The notes below the pieces were generated by a model. The model did not search any database. It saw only the letters and a list, made by a program, of their open reading frames with translations, and was not told where the DNA came from. From assembly GCA_018417955.1 (NCBI GenBank), contig JACTVC010000038.1:372001-436000 (forward strand): a stretch of 64,000 nucleotides of DNA, written 5' to 3'. Below, piece after piece: positions 43,814-55,773 of the stretch (positions are counted from its first letter, which is position 1; each line of letters opens with the position of its first letter). The position numbers and the translations under genes were made by a program. The DNA comes from Laccaria trichodermophora. Taxonomy: Eukaryota > Basidiomycota > Agaricomycetes > Agaricales > Hydnangiaceae.

Positions 43814-46800
43814 ATGAATGAGAGAGTGAAGCAAACCTTCGCAGTTCCGCTTGCATTCCCAAACATTTCAAGCCTTCGGGGCGTTGAATCAGATCCATCA
43901 GACTACAGGAATATCGTTGAAACCAGTCTTCTTGATGCGCGACCGACGGTGCTGCATTGTTGGTCTCATTCGCCGAATGATGGAGATGACGGAGGCGGCG
44001 GAGTAATAGTTGGATGCGACGATGGAACGCTGTATGTCTTTCATCAAACGTGTCAGCCGATCAATGCTCTTGAGTCTGTTGAGACCATTCAGCCTTCTCC
44101 GCAACCAAAGCCATCACGTCGGCCTCGTCGCATTTCACGATCGGGAACTCCCCCCACTCCAGCCTTTCCTCTCTCTCCAACATTCAACGTCTCTGCTCGT
44201 TCACGCGTCGTCTCTGGTGTTACCACGGACCCAGTTGAAGCACCAAAGAATTATGTTGATTTCGATGATGAGCCCGACAAGCTCAAGGATATTCTAAAAG
44301 GCAGAACTCCGAAGGAGAAACAGGGAGTTTCGGACCCAACCGCAGAAAAGAACGGACGACTGGTGAAGTCGCCGGCTGCCTCCATCATGGAACCTGCGTC
44401 TTCTTCAAAACATCGGAAACCAAGGTCTCTACTGTCAGCCACGAATTCCCCCGCGCATACACCCCACTCTTTCTCGGTTCCTGCATCTCCCAAGGGACAA
44501 GAATCATTCACAATCATAGATCCTCCGCATGAAATGTCTCTGCGATACCATATCATCCCATCGAAGTCCGGCTCGGGGCGGGCTGTGAGATCTGTCCAGA
44601 TGTTACAGGACAACAGGTTCATCGCCGTTCTTCACGAGACAGGGTAGGTACAATTATCACTCGTTGAATTTATTGTTCTAAAGATATTTCAGTGACCTTT
44701 ATGTCTTTTCTTTGGAAGATGGAATTTGTGTCGCCTGCGTTCATGCCGGGGGCGTTGGTTCCCCAATGGGAGTAAAGGATAGAGACGTCCCTGATGACAT
44801 TTGGGAGTGGTGTTCGCTGAGTGTGGCATATGTTGAACAGGTATTGCTCACGATGCTCATGCGAGAACTATAGTTAATACCCTTTGAAGTCGACGATCCT
44901 TCTTGCAACCGCTGCAACCGATGCCAACACTTCTGCCCCTACCCCAGACATGGACGAAAGTTCAACAGAAAAATCACAAGGTATCATGCTCGAGTTTTCT
45001 GCTGGCGATGAGGTTGGTTCCTCGGAAATAAAGCTTTCAATACTTGGCCAATGGGAGTTTGACGGGCCAGCCAAAGGGCTCGGTATTCACATCGAATCTG
45101 ATAGTCGGTCACCATCATACCTTATATTCATCTCATTTATCTCGCCATGAGCAGAAACATCAACACTGTACTCCATAAATTCACAAGGTTGTCTTCTCGT
45201 CCGCCAACTCTGCCTCCGACCTCCGCCGCCAAGTCCACCTATTCCAGCTAATGCTGAACCTGAACATCACCTTCCTATCCCAAACCCCTTCAAGGGGATG
45301 ATGTCGCGTTCAACAGAACACCTCTCTCACGAAAAGAATTCAAAAGATGCACCAAAGGTGACGCTAAACGGCGTTCATAACGTGGGGCGTCTTCTGTCAG
45401 ATTCGACACTGTCAGGTCTATGCACGAGGGATGTTGAAGGGAGACTGTACGGTATTGCATGGGCCCATAGGGAGATGACGGTTAGTTATCAAATAAAACC
45501 AAATGGGTAAAAACTCCACTGACTTCGCAATTCCACGATAGGTCTTTGTTTACGAAGCCAGATCATCAAAAGTTCTCTACCAGACATCTATTAGCTCTGT
45601 GGAGAATGTAGAGTGGTTTGATGAATCGACTTATGCTCTTACGTACGATGTGGGTGTTGGCCGTTCGTTTCGAGCATGACTTGACGATTGTGTTTGGTTC
45701 TTAGGATCGTGTGGAGGTATACCAGCTTAAACATGTCGCAACTGAGACTGAATCTGCAGACTCAAGTACTGTCAAAAACTGTTTGAAGTAAGATTTCGGA
45801 TGATAAAACTTTGAAAACCTCACTCACTTCTTGTTGTTCTCTCAAAGTCCAGACCTACTCCGCACCTTGGCCATAGGGCCGCACAATGCAATTACGCTAG
45901 CCGCTCCTCCAAACTTGATTGTCATCAAAGCAGTGGATGGCCAACGGCAGCTAGTCTCATTCAATGCAGTCCCAAAACTAGGTTCAGAAACCCCCGAGGG
46001 TGAATGTTCGCGGATATTATGGCACTCAAATCCGGCTCCTTTAAATGGGGAACCTAAGATCACGTTGACTTCAATGTTTCCGCTTGATTTGGATCGTATT
46101 GTCCAAGGTTACTGTTCGTATCCTCCAACAATTCTTCCATGTGGCTTCGCTAAGTTTGGTCCCAGCTGATGGACGCCTACGCCAATACTCTATACCTCAA
46201 ATGTCGAGGAAGGGCGAGAACCCAACCACACTAACATCCTCATCGACGAAAACTTCAGAACCAGCCTTGAACGGCTACATCTCGGCTCTACATCTAGTTC
46301 AGAACCAACGGACAAAAGAAAAGTATTTTTTGGGAGGCGCGGATGATGGCTCCATCGCGTTTTGGTCAAGCAGGTTTGCCCATTTTGCGTAAGAAGAGAG
46401 GGATAGGACTAACAATGGATCAAACTTCTCAGTACCTTTGAACTATGTGCGAGATGGATTGTGTTCACGACACCATTGGTGAAAGTCCTGACTTTCGAGG
46501 GCGAGACAGTGGGTCCACTGCGAGGGTGTGTATTGTGCATCGCAAGGGATGGGACTATTGCGGTCATCGTCGTTGACGGGTTTCAATTGTGAGAGTTTCC
46601 GACCTTAATGTTCGTCTTCTTACTCAGGTTGATAAACAGTTTGTACCTCGTCCCCGGGGCTGCGGCACCGCTTCAAAGAATATGTGTAGGGGGTAATAGC
46701 TTGTTGCTCATCTATTCGGACCGGAGGGCAAGATTGTGGGATGCACAAACAAAGGAGTTCTGGCGATCCATGGGACTTCAAAAGGCACAGGAATTGTTGG

Positions 46801-49022
46801 CGCAGGGAGAGTGGATATGTCTGTAAGTGGTTATAGGGTATCTCGTGGCTTCATCGGTGCTTATATGGACACTAGGACCATGGAACAAGACACTTGTATT
46901 CCAAGTTTAGCGTGGGCGAGTATTGCACCTTCCTTCGAGGGTAGGGATGCTGGTAGGTACTCTGGCTCTTGAATGCGAAGTATGGCTCATATTAAATGTG
47001 TTAACATAGTTTCGACCCTTTCTCTTGACCTGGAGAGACTGGTCGTTGATTCCGTTGCCTTGACGAAAACAATCAGCACTAGCCGGGACGAGATTCGCAA
47101 TATATTGCTGACATTGGACAGGCTGCGTCTTATCTTATCGATTCTTCTGACGCCTGGACTCAGTGACGACGTCGATTCAATATGTGATGGTAAATTGAAA
47201 GTCATGCCGTCCTCTGCTGCAGTCGGACTCTCCAGGTGCGTTTGTTTCGGGTATATATGCGTCTGCCTGACTTAAGAAGTAACTTTGTAGTGATGGTGCA
47301 ACTGTGCTATATCCAGTCACCCGTCCCCGTGATGTTTGGTGCATTTCGGGGAACGTATCTGCTGCGCGTGCTTTGAGCATCGTCCTAGTTTTGCGAGCTA
47401 TGAGTCTCTTTGAAGGTAGATGAATCTGCCGTTACAATCTCCTTTACTAATTTTGAGTCAAATAGAACTCTCGGAAGCCACCAATACGGTCATATCGTTC
47501 TACGCTACATCTGTCGGGACTTGCGTTGGGGAACAGTATCAACCTCCAAGCTTAGAGTATCTGGCAAGAAGATGGTTCGCTGCCTCAAGTCTGGCTTTGT
47601 TTCCTGGGCCCCTTACTATCAAGTCTAACTTGGAAATGTAGATGAACTCCGCCAAGCTATAAGGTTGATCTTTGACGCGACACTTGCACGATTGTCAGAC
47701 GAGGAAGCTATTGCCGTTGCGGAGAAATGGCAACATCATGGTACGTTCCTTTCTTCTCTAACATTTGCTCGCCATTAAATTGTTGGCGTCTTAGTACCTA
47801 CCCTACAACCTGATGCTGAGCGAGAAACCATCAATGCTGCTTTAGCTTTGTTCATTTGTGGATGCATCGCTTCGGAGAAGTATACCTTACTTTCGACGAA
47901 GTAGGTTTTCTCTCCGAGTTACCCTGCTTGATGTTACGCTAACGATCATCTCCACCAGCTCCTTGACTGATATATCTAAGTCGATCACATTGTACCTCCA
48001 CGATGAGTCCTCCGCTTACCGAGTTCTCGCTATCGACTTGTGTTCGCGTGGATTTCACGTCTGGCAACATTACGTCGATACAATGGAAATCCTTAGGTCG
48101 CTCTTCACGCTGTCCACTAATGTTCGAAAGGATTCTATCTCCATCCAGAATGTGAACAGCCAGGCCAGATTGGCCGTTCTCTCAATCGCTTCAAACAACA
48201 TTCAGCTTTTCATGTCAACATTGTGTTTGGATATCCTCACACCGCCGACTTTAGAGAACCGGAGGTCCGTCATGCAAATTATGGCATTCTTGATCCGAAA
48301 GGTATAGTTAATCTTCACGTTTACTCTTCGTCTCCTTTATAATGACTCTTGGCTCTCAGCGGCCTCACATCCTCCAACCTACCCTCCCAAGACTCTTGGA
48401 AGCTGTCATCAAATCTTTGGATCCGAATTCAACAACAAACCGCGATGCAGTATTAGATACCGCGACTGAGATTATCGGTTATGTTGTCAAGACGTAAGCC
48501 AACCCTTTGATCTATGCAGCCTTTTGTCAACCATATCTTCCCCAGGTTCCCAACGGTCGACTTTCATATGGCAACTCAACGTCTCGCGGTTGGTTCGAAT
48601 GAAGGAGCAGTGGTGATGTATGATCTGAAGACGGCAATCCGACTATATGTCCTTGAAGGGCATGCAAAGCAGATTTCGGGCTGTAGCTTCTCTCCTGACG
48701 GCAGAAGGCTAGTAACCCTGTCTCTTAGTGAAAGTCTGCTCTTGGTTTGGAAGGTAGGGTCGAGCTTTGCAAGTTTCTTCAATCCGGGAGCGCCCCCACG
48801 TCAGGGCCATGGTGGATCCCAGCCCTTCAAAACTTTGAATTTCAACATTGGGAGTGAATGTAAGTTTTTTCATGCTGTGTTCAGCCTAGTTGGCTAAAGC
48901 CTGTCATGTCTATAGCAAATATGTCGTTTATAGAAACACTCGAGTTGGTCAACTTTGAGTGGGTTGCTGACCGTACTGTTAGGGTTAGAATACGCGAAAG
49001 TATCTTGACCTTCAGCACATAG
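43814..49022 (+). CDS. large WD40 protein, WDR7 / rabconnectin-3 beta-like
   Basis: The first true ATG is 43814 (MNERVKQTFAVPLAF); the frame is open to a TTG at 43793. The gene has about 18 exons with ~50-nt introns and ends at TAG 49020-49022 (RESILTFST). The N-terminus has WD-type blades (GGGVIVGCDDGTLYVFHQT, DLYVFSLEDGICVACVHAGG). A middle region has KYFLGGADDGSIAFWSSR and LLIYSDRRARLWDAQTKEFW. A helical stretch follows, with a C-terminal pair RLAVGSNEGAVVMYDLKTAI and SGCSFSPDGRRLVTLSLSES. The WD40-helical-WD40 order and the final blades resemble WDR7. In animals WDR7 acts with DMXL proteins in V-ATPase assembly and acidification. A V-ATPase subunit gene lies 17 kb away in this window, probably by chance. 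Confidence 0.8.
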
Positions 49023-49340
49023 CCTAGATCCAACCTAGTTTGAGGCATGTGCTTTTGATGTATATAGCAGCAATAGTGGCTGCCTTGTACTCAAGCCTTC
49101 GACATTGTTGACTGTCCCGCCATACCAAGTGGTATGCAACTCCTGCGCATGGGGTTTATTTCGAAACTTGAAGGGGGGCAGTTAAGTGAAGTCTTTGATG
49201 GATTCCGTGACAAATTTATCATTTTTGCACCTTTTATGTAATTAGAACAGACTATGGGAATTTTTTTTATTGTGACAGTATGTTTGCCAATCATTCAAGG
49301 GGCTGACAGAATAGAAACAATTAATGTGCTTATTGTTTAA
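49023..49340. other. repeat-derived flank of element copy 2
   Basis: Contains about 120 bp (49180-49302) repeated in inverse orientation at 56570-56696. Otherwise no gene. Confidence 0.5.
49180..49302 (+). repeat. inverted partner of 56570-56696
   Basis: About 85 percent similar by eye over the shared stretch, including 'aaatttatcatttttgcacc' here. Both encode a relic peptide with VFDGFxDKxIIFAPF. They are oppositely oriented, so they are two copies and not the split halves of one. Confidence 0.7.
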
Positions 49341-49713
49341 TTGAGTTTAGAATTATTTTTTACAGTAGTCTAATCAGGCGCACAGGTGCCTGGGGACATA
49401 ACATCTCCTCTCCCCGAGATACTGTACGATTACAACCAACTCTTCAAGCCATTTAGGGTGTGACCTATTTCAATCAACTCTTTGTCACTTCAACATCTGA
49501 TGTGAGGCGTGACAAAGAGTACAATCACTTCATCTGTACTTCAGAAAATCAAGAATAGGCTGTCCTTGCAGTCAAATCTTCAATGGTGGGAAAGGTCTCC
49601 TTAAAAATTAGTTTAAGGGTTCCTAGTGCTGTCTACACAGCTAGGAGTGCTGCAGGCTTCAAAAAATTGGTATTTTAGATGCAAGAGAAAACAACTTCAA
49701 AACCTGTGGTGAT

Positions 49714-50297
49714 TAGTGTTTGAAAGTCCGGTTTGGTCCGGTTTTTTGATGCCCAGGGGCATGGACCGTAACCGTAACCGGTCTGCCTTTTCCCCAGAAG
49801 TCAAAAGACCAGACCGGACTGCAAAAAGACCACAGACCGCAGTTTTTTGCGGTCTATAGACCGGTTTCGGTCTGCATCGGTTTTAGCTGGTTTATGACCG
49901 GTCTTTAGGCCAATATTTTAAAATTATGAATCGGTAAATTTATTAACATCTCTATTAGCTTTAAAACGAGCCCAAGAACGTTAAATTCCGTTAGGAATTG
50001 GTGCTTCTATAAAATAAGTCTGGTACATCTATTATTCCCAAAAGTAATTTACATTTTAATCCATATCTCTCTCGTTTTTTGACCAAATCGTACGTTCTTG
50101 GGTGCGTTTTAAAGGGTATTTAAGGGGCTACAAAAGACCGGTCCAAACCGGTCAAGACCGGTTCATGTTAACCGGTTTTTTTGCGGTCTTTACATCTCAA
50201 AAATAAAAAGACCGAACCGCAGGTCCGGTCTTTTGCGGTCTTGGTCCGGTCTGGTTACGGTCTTTTTCCAGTCACGAGACCGGACTTCCAAACACTA
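49714..50297 (+). mobile_element. hAT-type MITE, copy 2
   Basis: 584 bp; TIRs TAGTGTTTGAAAGTCCGG / CCGGACTTCCAAACACTA and a perfect 8-bp duplication gtggtgat (49706-49713, 50298-50305). It retains most CCGG sites, so it is the least decayed of the three copies. It carries about 20 bp of extra 'accggtc' repeat absent from the others. Confidence 0.93.
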
Positions 50298-50756
50298 GTG
50301 GTGATGCATGATGTCACACTCACTTCCCTTCATTCAAACCCCTCTGTGATGCATGATGCAAAGACTCAGTTGTAATTGTACAGTACTCCTGGTTTCTGAA
50401 ACCAGCGATCCAGTGTGAGTGAGTCACACACCTGAGACCCCTCAGGTATATCAGGTGCTGGAGTGGAGTTGAGTGATCCTCCCTCTTACCTTGACCTCCC
50501 TACCAGGCAGTGGTAAGATTTGCATTCACATCCCAACCTCTGGTTGCATCAAATTAACTCTGTAAATCCTCAATTACCTATCTATGTCTGGCAATGATAC
50601 TTCTGCTTCACTTGATGCTCCTATCTCTGCTGCTGTAAACAACTGCAATGATCATCAAGATGATGAAACACAGCAACAACTGAGTGGTATGCCTGAGCAT
50701 GGTTCTGGCAAGCGTCAATAGGCATTGTCACGGGTAACCCCTGGGTACTTTCGGCC

Positions 50757-50833
50757 AAACCCGTACCCTTACCTGCAGAAACCCCTACCCGTGGTTGAGG
50801 GTAGGGGTTTCTGTGGGTAAGGGTACGGGTTTT
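50757..50833. repeat. 77-bp near-perfect palindrome at the left end of the TIR element
   Basis: aaacccgtacccttacc followed by gcagaaacccctaccc, then the inverse, with a loop of about 7 nt. It would form a strong hairpin or cruciform just inside the terminus. Confidence 0.85.
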
Positions 50834-51574
50834 GGTGGGTTTGGCGGGTTCGATGGGTCTAGTGGGTTTGCACCACAGTTAGGTATTTCGATTATGTATT
50901 ACTTCGCAATGTAACATGCAACTTGGTAATCTATCATACAAATGCTAAGATATGGACGGCAGCCAGCAAAACGAGTGGCGTGGTGGGTCCGTTGTTGGTA
51001 GGTGAAGCCACCAATGTGACGGACACGCCTCGTCTATCGTCGTCGCTGTTCCCCCCTTCTGCCCATCTGTAGCTCACCTTCCTCACTACACTCCCTTTAT
51101 CTGTACTCACCAATGGCTTGCATTCTTCGAAGGTGAACACGACAACCTCAGGGGGTATTTGGGCGTGTCGTTTATCGTCGTCGCCGTTCCCCCCTTCTGC
51201 CCGTCTCACTGTGGAAGGATGACGACGATCGTCACCGTTGCCCACGTCGTTGCCGTTGCCCATATGCATCACGGTCATCCTCGCGTGTTGAATCCTCGGC
51301 AACCTCCTACTCAGCAGCTTCGGGATGGAGGGACTCACTACAACGACGATTACCGTCGTCGTCCGTGGCATGGTTGCCACACGTACAGGCACAGGCACAG
51401 GCGTGTGTGTGGGTCGGCAGTGCGTCAGCCTGGTTTCGGCGGGGTAGAGAGGGGTGGTATTCTGGGAAGGAGAAGGTGGTATTGGTGGTGGGGTCAAGAG
51501 TTTCGCGTCTTCCGTCCCTTTCCCTTCGGCAGGACTGGGAGTATTTGCTCCAATGCGAGGGGGTGACGTTCTTC

Positions 51575-52075
51575 ACGTTGCCGCATGTTGTGGCTTTGGG
51601 ATATATGTGAGTTTTACGATGCTTTAGATTCTGATTCAATGACTTACATGTTTGAAGGTCGTTACCACCTTCCGAACATTCTCCGGCCTTTACGACATCA
51701 CTAACTACATCAAGTACGTCCTATCCGCCTTCAACGAAGTCCGTTTTGGAGTTATCATGTGTCTATTGTCGACCTTCAAGGTAAATCATAAGTCTTTGTT
51801 ATTATGCAAGTGTTCAAAGACCTACCTTCACATTTAGCCGCTTCAACACGCTATTGCCTCCAATCCAACTTCCCAACGCTCACCACGAGGTATCGACATC
51901 CGCCAAACGGGTTTGGGTCATTGTGGATGTTCTGCAACGTCGCCGTATGTTGTAGCTTTCGGATAAAGGTGAGCTCTACATTGGTTTGAGTTCTGATGCA
52001 CTTACTTACTTCTCTGAAGGCCGTTTACACCCGTTACCAGCTCCCGAAGGTTCCCCAGCCTTTGCAACGTCACCA
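51575..52075 (+). repeat. diverged internal duplication with exon/intron look
   Basis: Two units (about 51575-51715 and 51930-52075). Both read like 'acgttgccgcatgttgtggc', then a GTGAG donor, then 'tttgaag/ctgaag' and a Cys/Thr/Arg-coding stretch. This looks like a captured, duplicated gene piece. The source gene is not recognised. Confidence 0.4.
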
Positions 52076-53904
52076 AGTGCGCCCTAGCCGACCTCAAAGC
52101 AAGTGTGGTGGAGTTGACACCAGCTATGTCACCATAAGCACATGAGAAACAAAACGAGGACAAAAGAAGGGGGAAAAAATGTACCGAAGGACTATCATAG
52201 TCCCTCTCCCTCCAAACGACGTTAACGGTTGATGGTTGTCGTCGTCGTGCATCGTGCGCTGTCGTTCACCGTCATCGCTCGTCATTTGTAGGCATCAGCT
52301 CGTCGTTGGTGTGTGCCGTGTGGTTGTGGGCGATGTGGGGGGCGGTGGCTGGTGACAGTGGTGACGCGGCGGCACTGTGAACGATGGTGAAAACAAAGTG
52401 CTTAGTTCTTTAATGTGTCTTGCCACGTTCGTTATACCCAGAGGTGTGCTATGGGAGGGTGAGGATTGGGTGAGGAGCAAGATCAACAGTGATCGATCAC
52501 TGTTGATCACGATTCAAACTCCGATGAAAAACCCGCCGTTAACCTGGCGGGTAACCCACCAACCCGCATTGAGGGTACAGGTACGGCGAGGGTCAGACAA
52601 ACCCAACCCGTACCCCTACCCATATGTACCCTTACCCGCAACCCGTGCGGGTTGCGAAACCCATGACAATCACTAAGTGTCGATCTGTGTCCCCAGTGCA
52701 ATGTGGCAACAGTATGCTTGGGAGTTTCCCAGCTGCAGTCCCTACTCAAGCTCTCTGCAGCAAAATGGTTGAGGATTTTCGCTCCTCAAAGATCTCAAAA
52801 GGAGCTGCTCTCAGCTGAATTCACACAGCACTTGTCAATGCCCTACCTGAAGATTTATCAGCTGTTGAAGACAATTTTGCACAATACTTATCTATTGTTG
52901 AAGATCATGAACATCATCTCACTCAGGTGAAACAACATGGTGACAAATGGTCAGGAGAAGATGATGGGGAACCTGAACATGAATCACCAACCACGATGAA
53001 ACACGCTAAGCCAGATGACTCACAATATCCATGGACTGTTTCCGACTTCATCTGGAACATTACTCTATCTCCTAGCCTCACTGCTACCCTTGAGTTGCTC
53101 AAATTATACACCATTGATCCAAAGGGTATGAAATGATCCCTTGTCAACTCTCCCTCTTGCCCAGAGTTTCCTGACTCTGAGTGGACAAACATCCTTGTTG
53201 GTCATGCAGTCAATCTTGATGCCATTCTTTTGGGATATTACTCAACTTCAAATAATGATGAGCAAGTTGAATCCATTAGAGAAGTTGAGATTAAGTTCAG
53301 AACAGTGGCTCCCACCAAAGTGGTCTGAAGTGCTGGGGAGTGGTCAATTTCTTGGAATAAGACTTCTCATACAACATCCACAGCTTTTCCCCATTGTGCC
53401 AGGGAACTTGTTGATTATGCTGGATACATTGTTGGATTGTTCGCCATGACTGACATCCATTTCCATGACCAAGTCATTCTCTTTGACAAAGCTGTCTGCC
53501 ATCAGATTGGGAGTCACCATGATCTTGAACTTACAGACTTCAACAAATTTGTGGATCTCAAAGCTGTGCACATGGATTCAATTAGTGCAGCAGTTGTTTA
53601 ATGTGCATCTCTTGCCATGAAAAACCCATCTTCCCACAAGAGACAAGAAGCATGCAATTGATGGAATGAAAACCTGTGCTTGCTTGAGAGCAGCCAGTGT
53701 CATCGACTTCATGTGTGCAACAAGTGTTCAAAAGGTGGGCACAAAGGACCTGATTGTCCCTCTTTGCAGTGAACCTGCCCCCGACACCTGTTGATTCTCA
53801 CCCAGAAGTGTATGTTGTTATTTATTCTTACAGCCTCCTTGATCATTACTGCTGGGGGTAATCAAAAAATGATCTCAATATTGTGTGGCTCTCACCAGCC
53901 ACAA

Positions 53905-54468
53905 TAGTGTTTGGAAGTCCGGTCTCGTGACTGGAAAAAGACCATAACCAGACTGGACCAAGACTGCAAAAGACTGGACCTGCGGTTTGGTCTTTTTATT
54001 TTTGAGATGTAAAGACCGCAAAAAAACCGGTTAACATGAACCGGTCTTTTGTAGCCCCTTAAATACCCTTTAAAACGCACCCAAGAACGTACGATTTGGT
54101 CAAAAAACGAGAGAGATATGAATTAAAATGTAAATTACTTTTGGGAATAATAGATGTACCAGACTTATTTTATAGAAGCACCAATTCCTAACGGAATTTA
54201 ACATTCTTGGGCTTGTTTTGAAGCTAACAGAGACGTTAATAAATTTACCGATTTATAATTTTAAAATATTGGCCTAAAGACCGGTCATAAACCAGCTAAA
54301 ACCGATGCAGACCGAAACCAGTCTATAGACCGCAAAAAACTGCGGTCTGCAGTCTTTTTGTGGTCCGGTCTGGTCTTTTGACTTCTGGGAAAAAGGTAGA
54401 CCGGTTATGGTTACGGTTAATGCCCCTGGGCATCAAAAAACCAGACTGAACCGGACTTTCAAACACTA
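53905..54468 (-). mobile_element. hAT-type MITE, copy 3 (inverted)
   Basis: 564 bp in reverse orientation to copies 1 and 2. Same TIRs, perfect 8-bp duplication agccacaa (53897-53904, 54469-54476). Inserted between gag and recombinase of copy 2. CpG decay is intermediate. Confidence 0.93.
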
Positions 54469-54479
54469 AGCCACAACGA

Positions 54480-55420
54480 GAGCCTTGGACCATTGACCAA
54501 CTTGTTCATGAACAGTCCATTGCCTTGGGGTTTTCAATTGACAACTCATCTCACATCACATACACATCTGCTTTGAACTCCTACCTTACCTTCTGCAAAA
54601 TTCACAATTTCAACATTGAACCAATGGAACAAACTCTGAGTTTCTTCGTTGTTTATATCTCCTCCCATATCAAACCCAGTTCGGTCAACTCTTACCTGTC
54701 AGGAATTTGCAATCAACTTGAACCTTTTTTCCCTGATGTATGGAAATCTCACAACAACTCAATGCTTGTGTCAAGAACTATGACAGGCTGTCAACATCGC
54801 TTTGGAACACCTGTCAAACACAAACATCCCCTATCCTCTGATGATCTCAAAACTGTCATTTCCACCCTGGGGACTTCCACTAAACATGACAACAAACTTT
54901 TCCTTGCAATGTTACTCACCAGATTTCATGGACTCATGTGTCTTGGTGAGCTCACTTTCCTAGATAGCATGGCATGCTGCAATTATCGCAAAGTCATCTT
55001 GCAACACACTGTCAACATCACCAATAAGTCCTATTCATTTCTGCTGCCTGGCCATAAGGCTGACTGCACTTATGAAGGCAATCTAGTCATTATTGAACAA
55101 ACTGCATTACCAACCAGCCCCCACACCTTCTTCAAATCATATCTCACCTCCTGAGATCATTTTCACCCACTCAAGCCTGAACTCTGGCTGCGTGAGTCTG
55201 GTATTGTACTGACCCATTCCTGGTTCACCAAGTGGCTCTGTTGTTTCTTCCCCTCCGATATAGCAAGTCAATCCATGCATGCAGGAGGCGCCACTTCCCT
55301 TGCTGAAGCAGGTGTACCTCCTAACATTATTCAAGCTATTGGGCAATGGGCGTTCCATCAGAAAGAATCCTGTCCTCCTTCAGGCCATGTTATTTGGGTG
55401 CCCTGTGCACCAACCAGCTA
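54480..55420 (+). pseudogene. tyrosine recombinase of copy 2
   Basis: Starts near PWTIDQLVHEQ (no ATG) and reads TYTSALNSYLTFCKIHNFNI, SSVNSYLSGICNQLEPFFPD, GCQHRFGTPVKHKHPLSSDD, LFLAMLLTRFHGLMCLGELT, LLPGHKADCTYEGNLVI, then after a TGA (55152) FHPLKPELWLRESGI, then SQSMHAGGATSLAEAGVPPN and IIQAIGQW. Damage is informative. The first-box Arg is Cys (TGT for CGT). The second-box Arg is His. About 24 bp including the catalytic-tyrosine codon (SSDTFKIY in copy 1) are deleted, joining GQW to the RKNPVLLQAMLFG-equivalent. The TGA at 55152 again fits CGA. Confidence 0.85.
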
Positions 55421-55773
55421 ACACCTGATTGACATCTACAAATACTGAATTGGACTAGTATTTTTCACACAGACTTTCTCTTGGACTTACTTTCCATTTT
55501 GACCTCTCACAACATCGCTCCAGTCCCATATGCTCAACTTCTCATTTTTACTTTTCCCCCTTTTTCCCTTCCAACAACTATCTGCCAACATCTCCCTCCC
55601 TTTCCCTTCCCTCCCTTCCCTCACATACATTATAGGTAATAGGACACTGAGGCTACAAAATAGATTTTGCAGGTTCCCAAGGTGCAGTTTCATGCACCAG
55701 AGGGACCCTGTTTTGCCTAGATTATGCCTCATCATCCAAACTTATGGACCTTCAATCACCTTTGAACGATTAG

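Larger units (their letters stand above)
50724..52670. mobile_element. 1.95-kb TIR element inserted in gag of copy 2, hAT-like
   Basis: Ends ATTGTCACGGGT...ACCCATGACAAT form a 12-bp TIR with one CpG-type mismatch. Flanks caataggc and cactaagt match at 5 of 8 positions, a possible decayed 8-bp duplication. Both ends are full of 'acccgtaccc'/'gggtacggg' words in both orientations. The interior (50930-52400) keeps many CpGs, unlike the host element, and has no recognised transposase. Internal duplications lie at 51018-51070/51168-51210 and 51575-51715/51930-52075. Confidence 0.6.
50584..53772 (+). pseudogene. gag-like zinc-knuckle ORF of copy 2, interrupted
   Basis: Starts at ATG 50584 (MSGNDTSASLDAP) and is interrupted at 50724-52670. 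It resumes with SMLGSFPAAVPTQALCSKMV and continues through FPDSEWTNILVGHAVNLDAI, LLGYYSTSNNDE, HFHDQVILFDKAVCHQIGSH and LELTDFNKFVDLKAVHMDSI. It ends with a CCHC knuckle, CNKCSKGGHKGPDC. Three of its in-frame stops are TGA where Arg (CGA) is expected, for example GMK*SLVNS against TKRSLVNS in copy 1. The knuckle itself is intact. Confidence 0.8.
49341..55773 (+). mobile_element. Ngaro/DIRS-like RT-less element, copy 2, with nested insertions
   Basis: Starts with a diverged A1 (ttgagttt..., with 'agtctaatcagg' and 'aggtgcctggggaca'). It runs through a gag-like ORF from 50584 and a tyrosine recombinase to about 55420, and ends with a diverged B1 ('cctttgaacgattag' at 55773). A2 and B2 are not found after it. 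Removing three later insertions (49714-50297, 50724-52670, 53905-54468) leaves about 3.3 kb with the same gag-YR order and no RT, as in copy 1. The region just before the recombinase matches copy 1 directly ('gctgggggtaatcaaaaaat' against 'gctgggggcatacaaaaaat'). Confidence 0.82.

Noticed and set aside
50757..50833. Internal telomere-like repeat
   Set aside because: The words are gggtaagggtacggg and their inverse, not TTAGGG arrays. They form a palindrome at a transposon end.
50934..51497. 187-aa minus-strand ORF in the 1.95-kb insert
   Set aside because: Low-complexity Pro/Thr/Val reading of a CpG-rich repeat; no ATG context or domain support.
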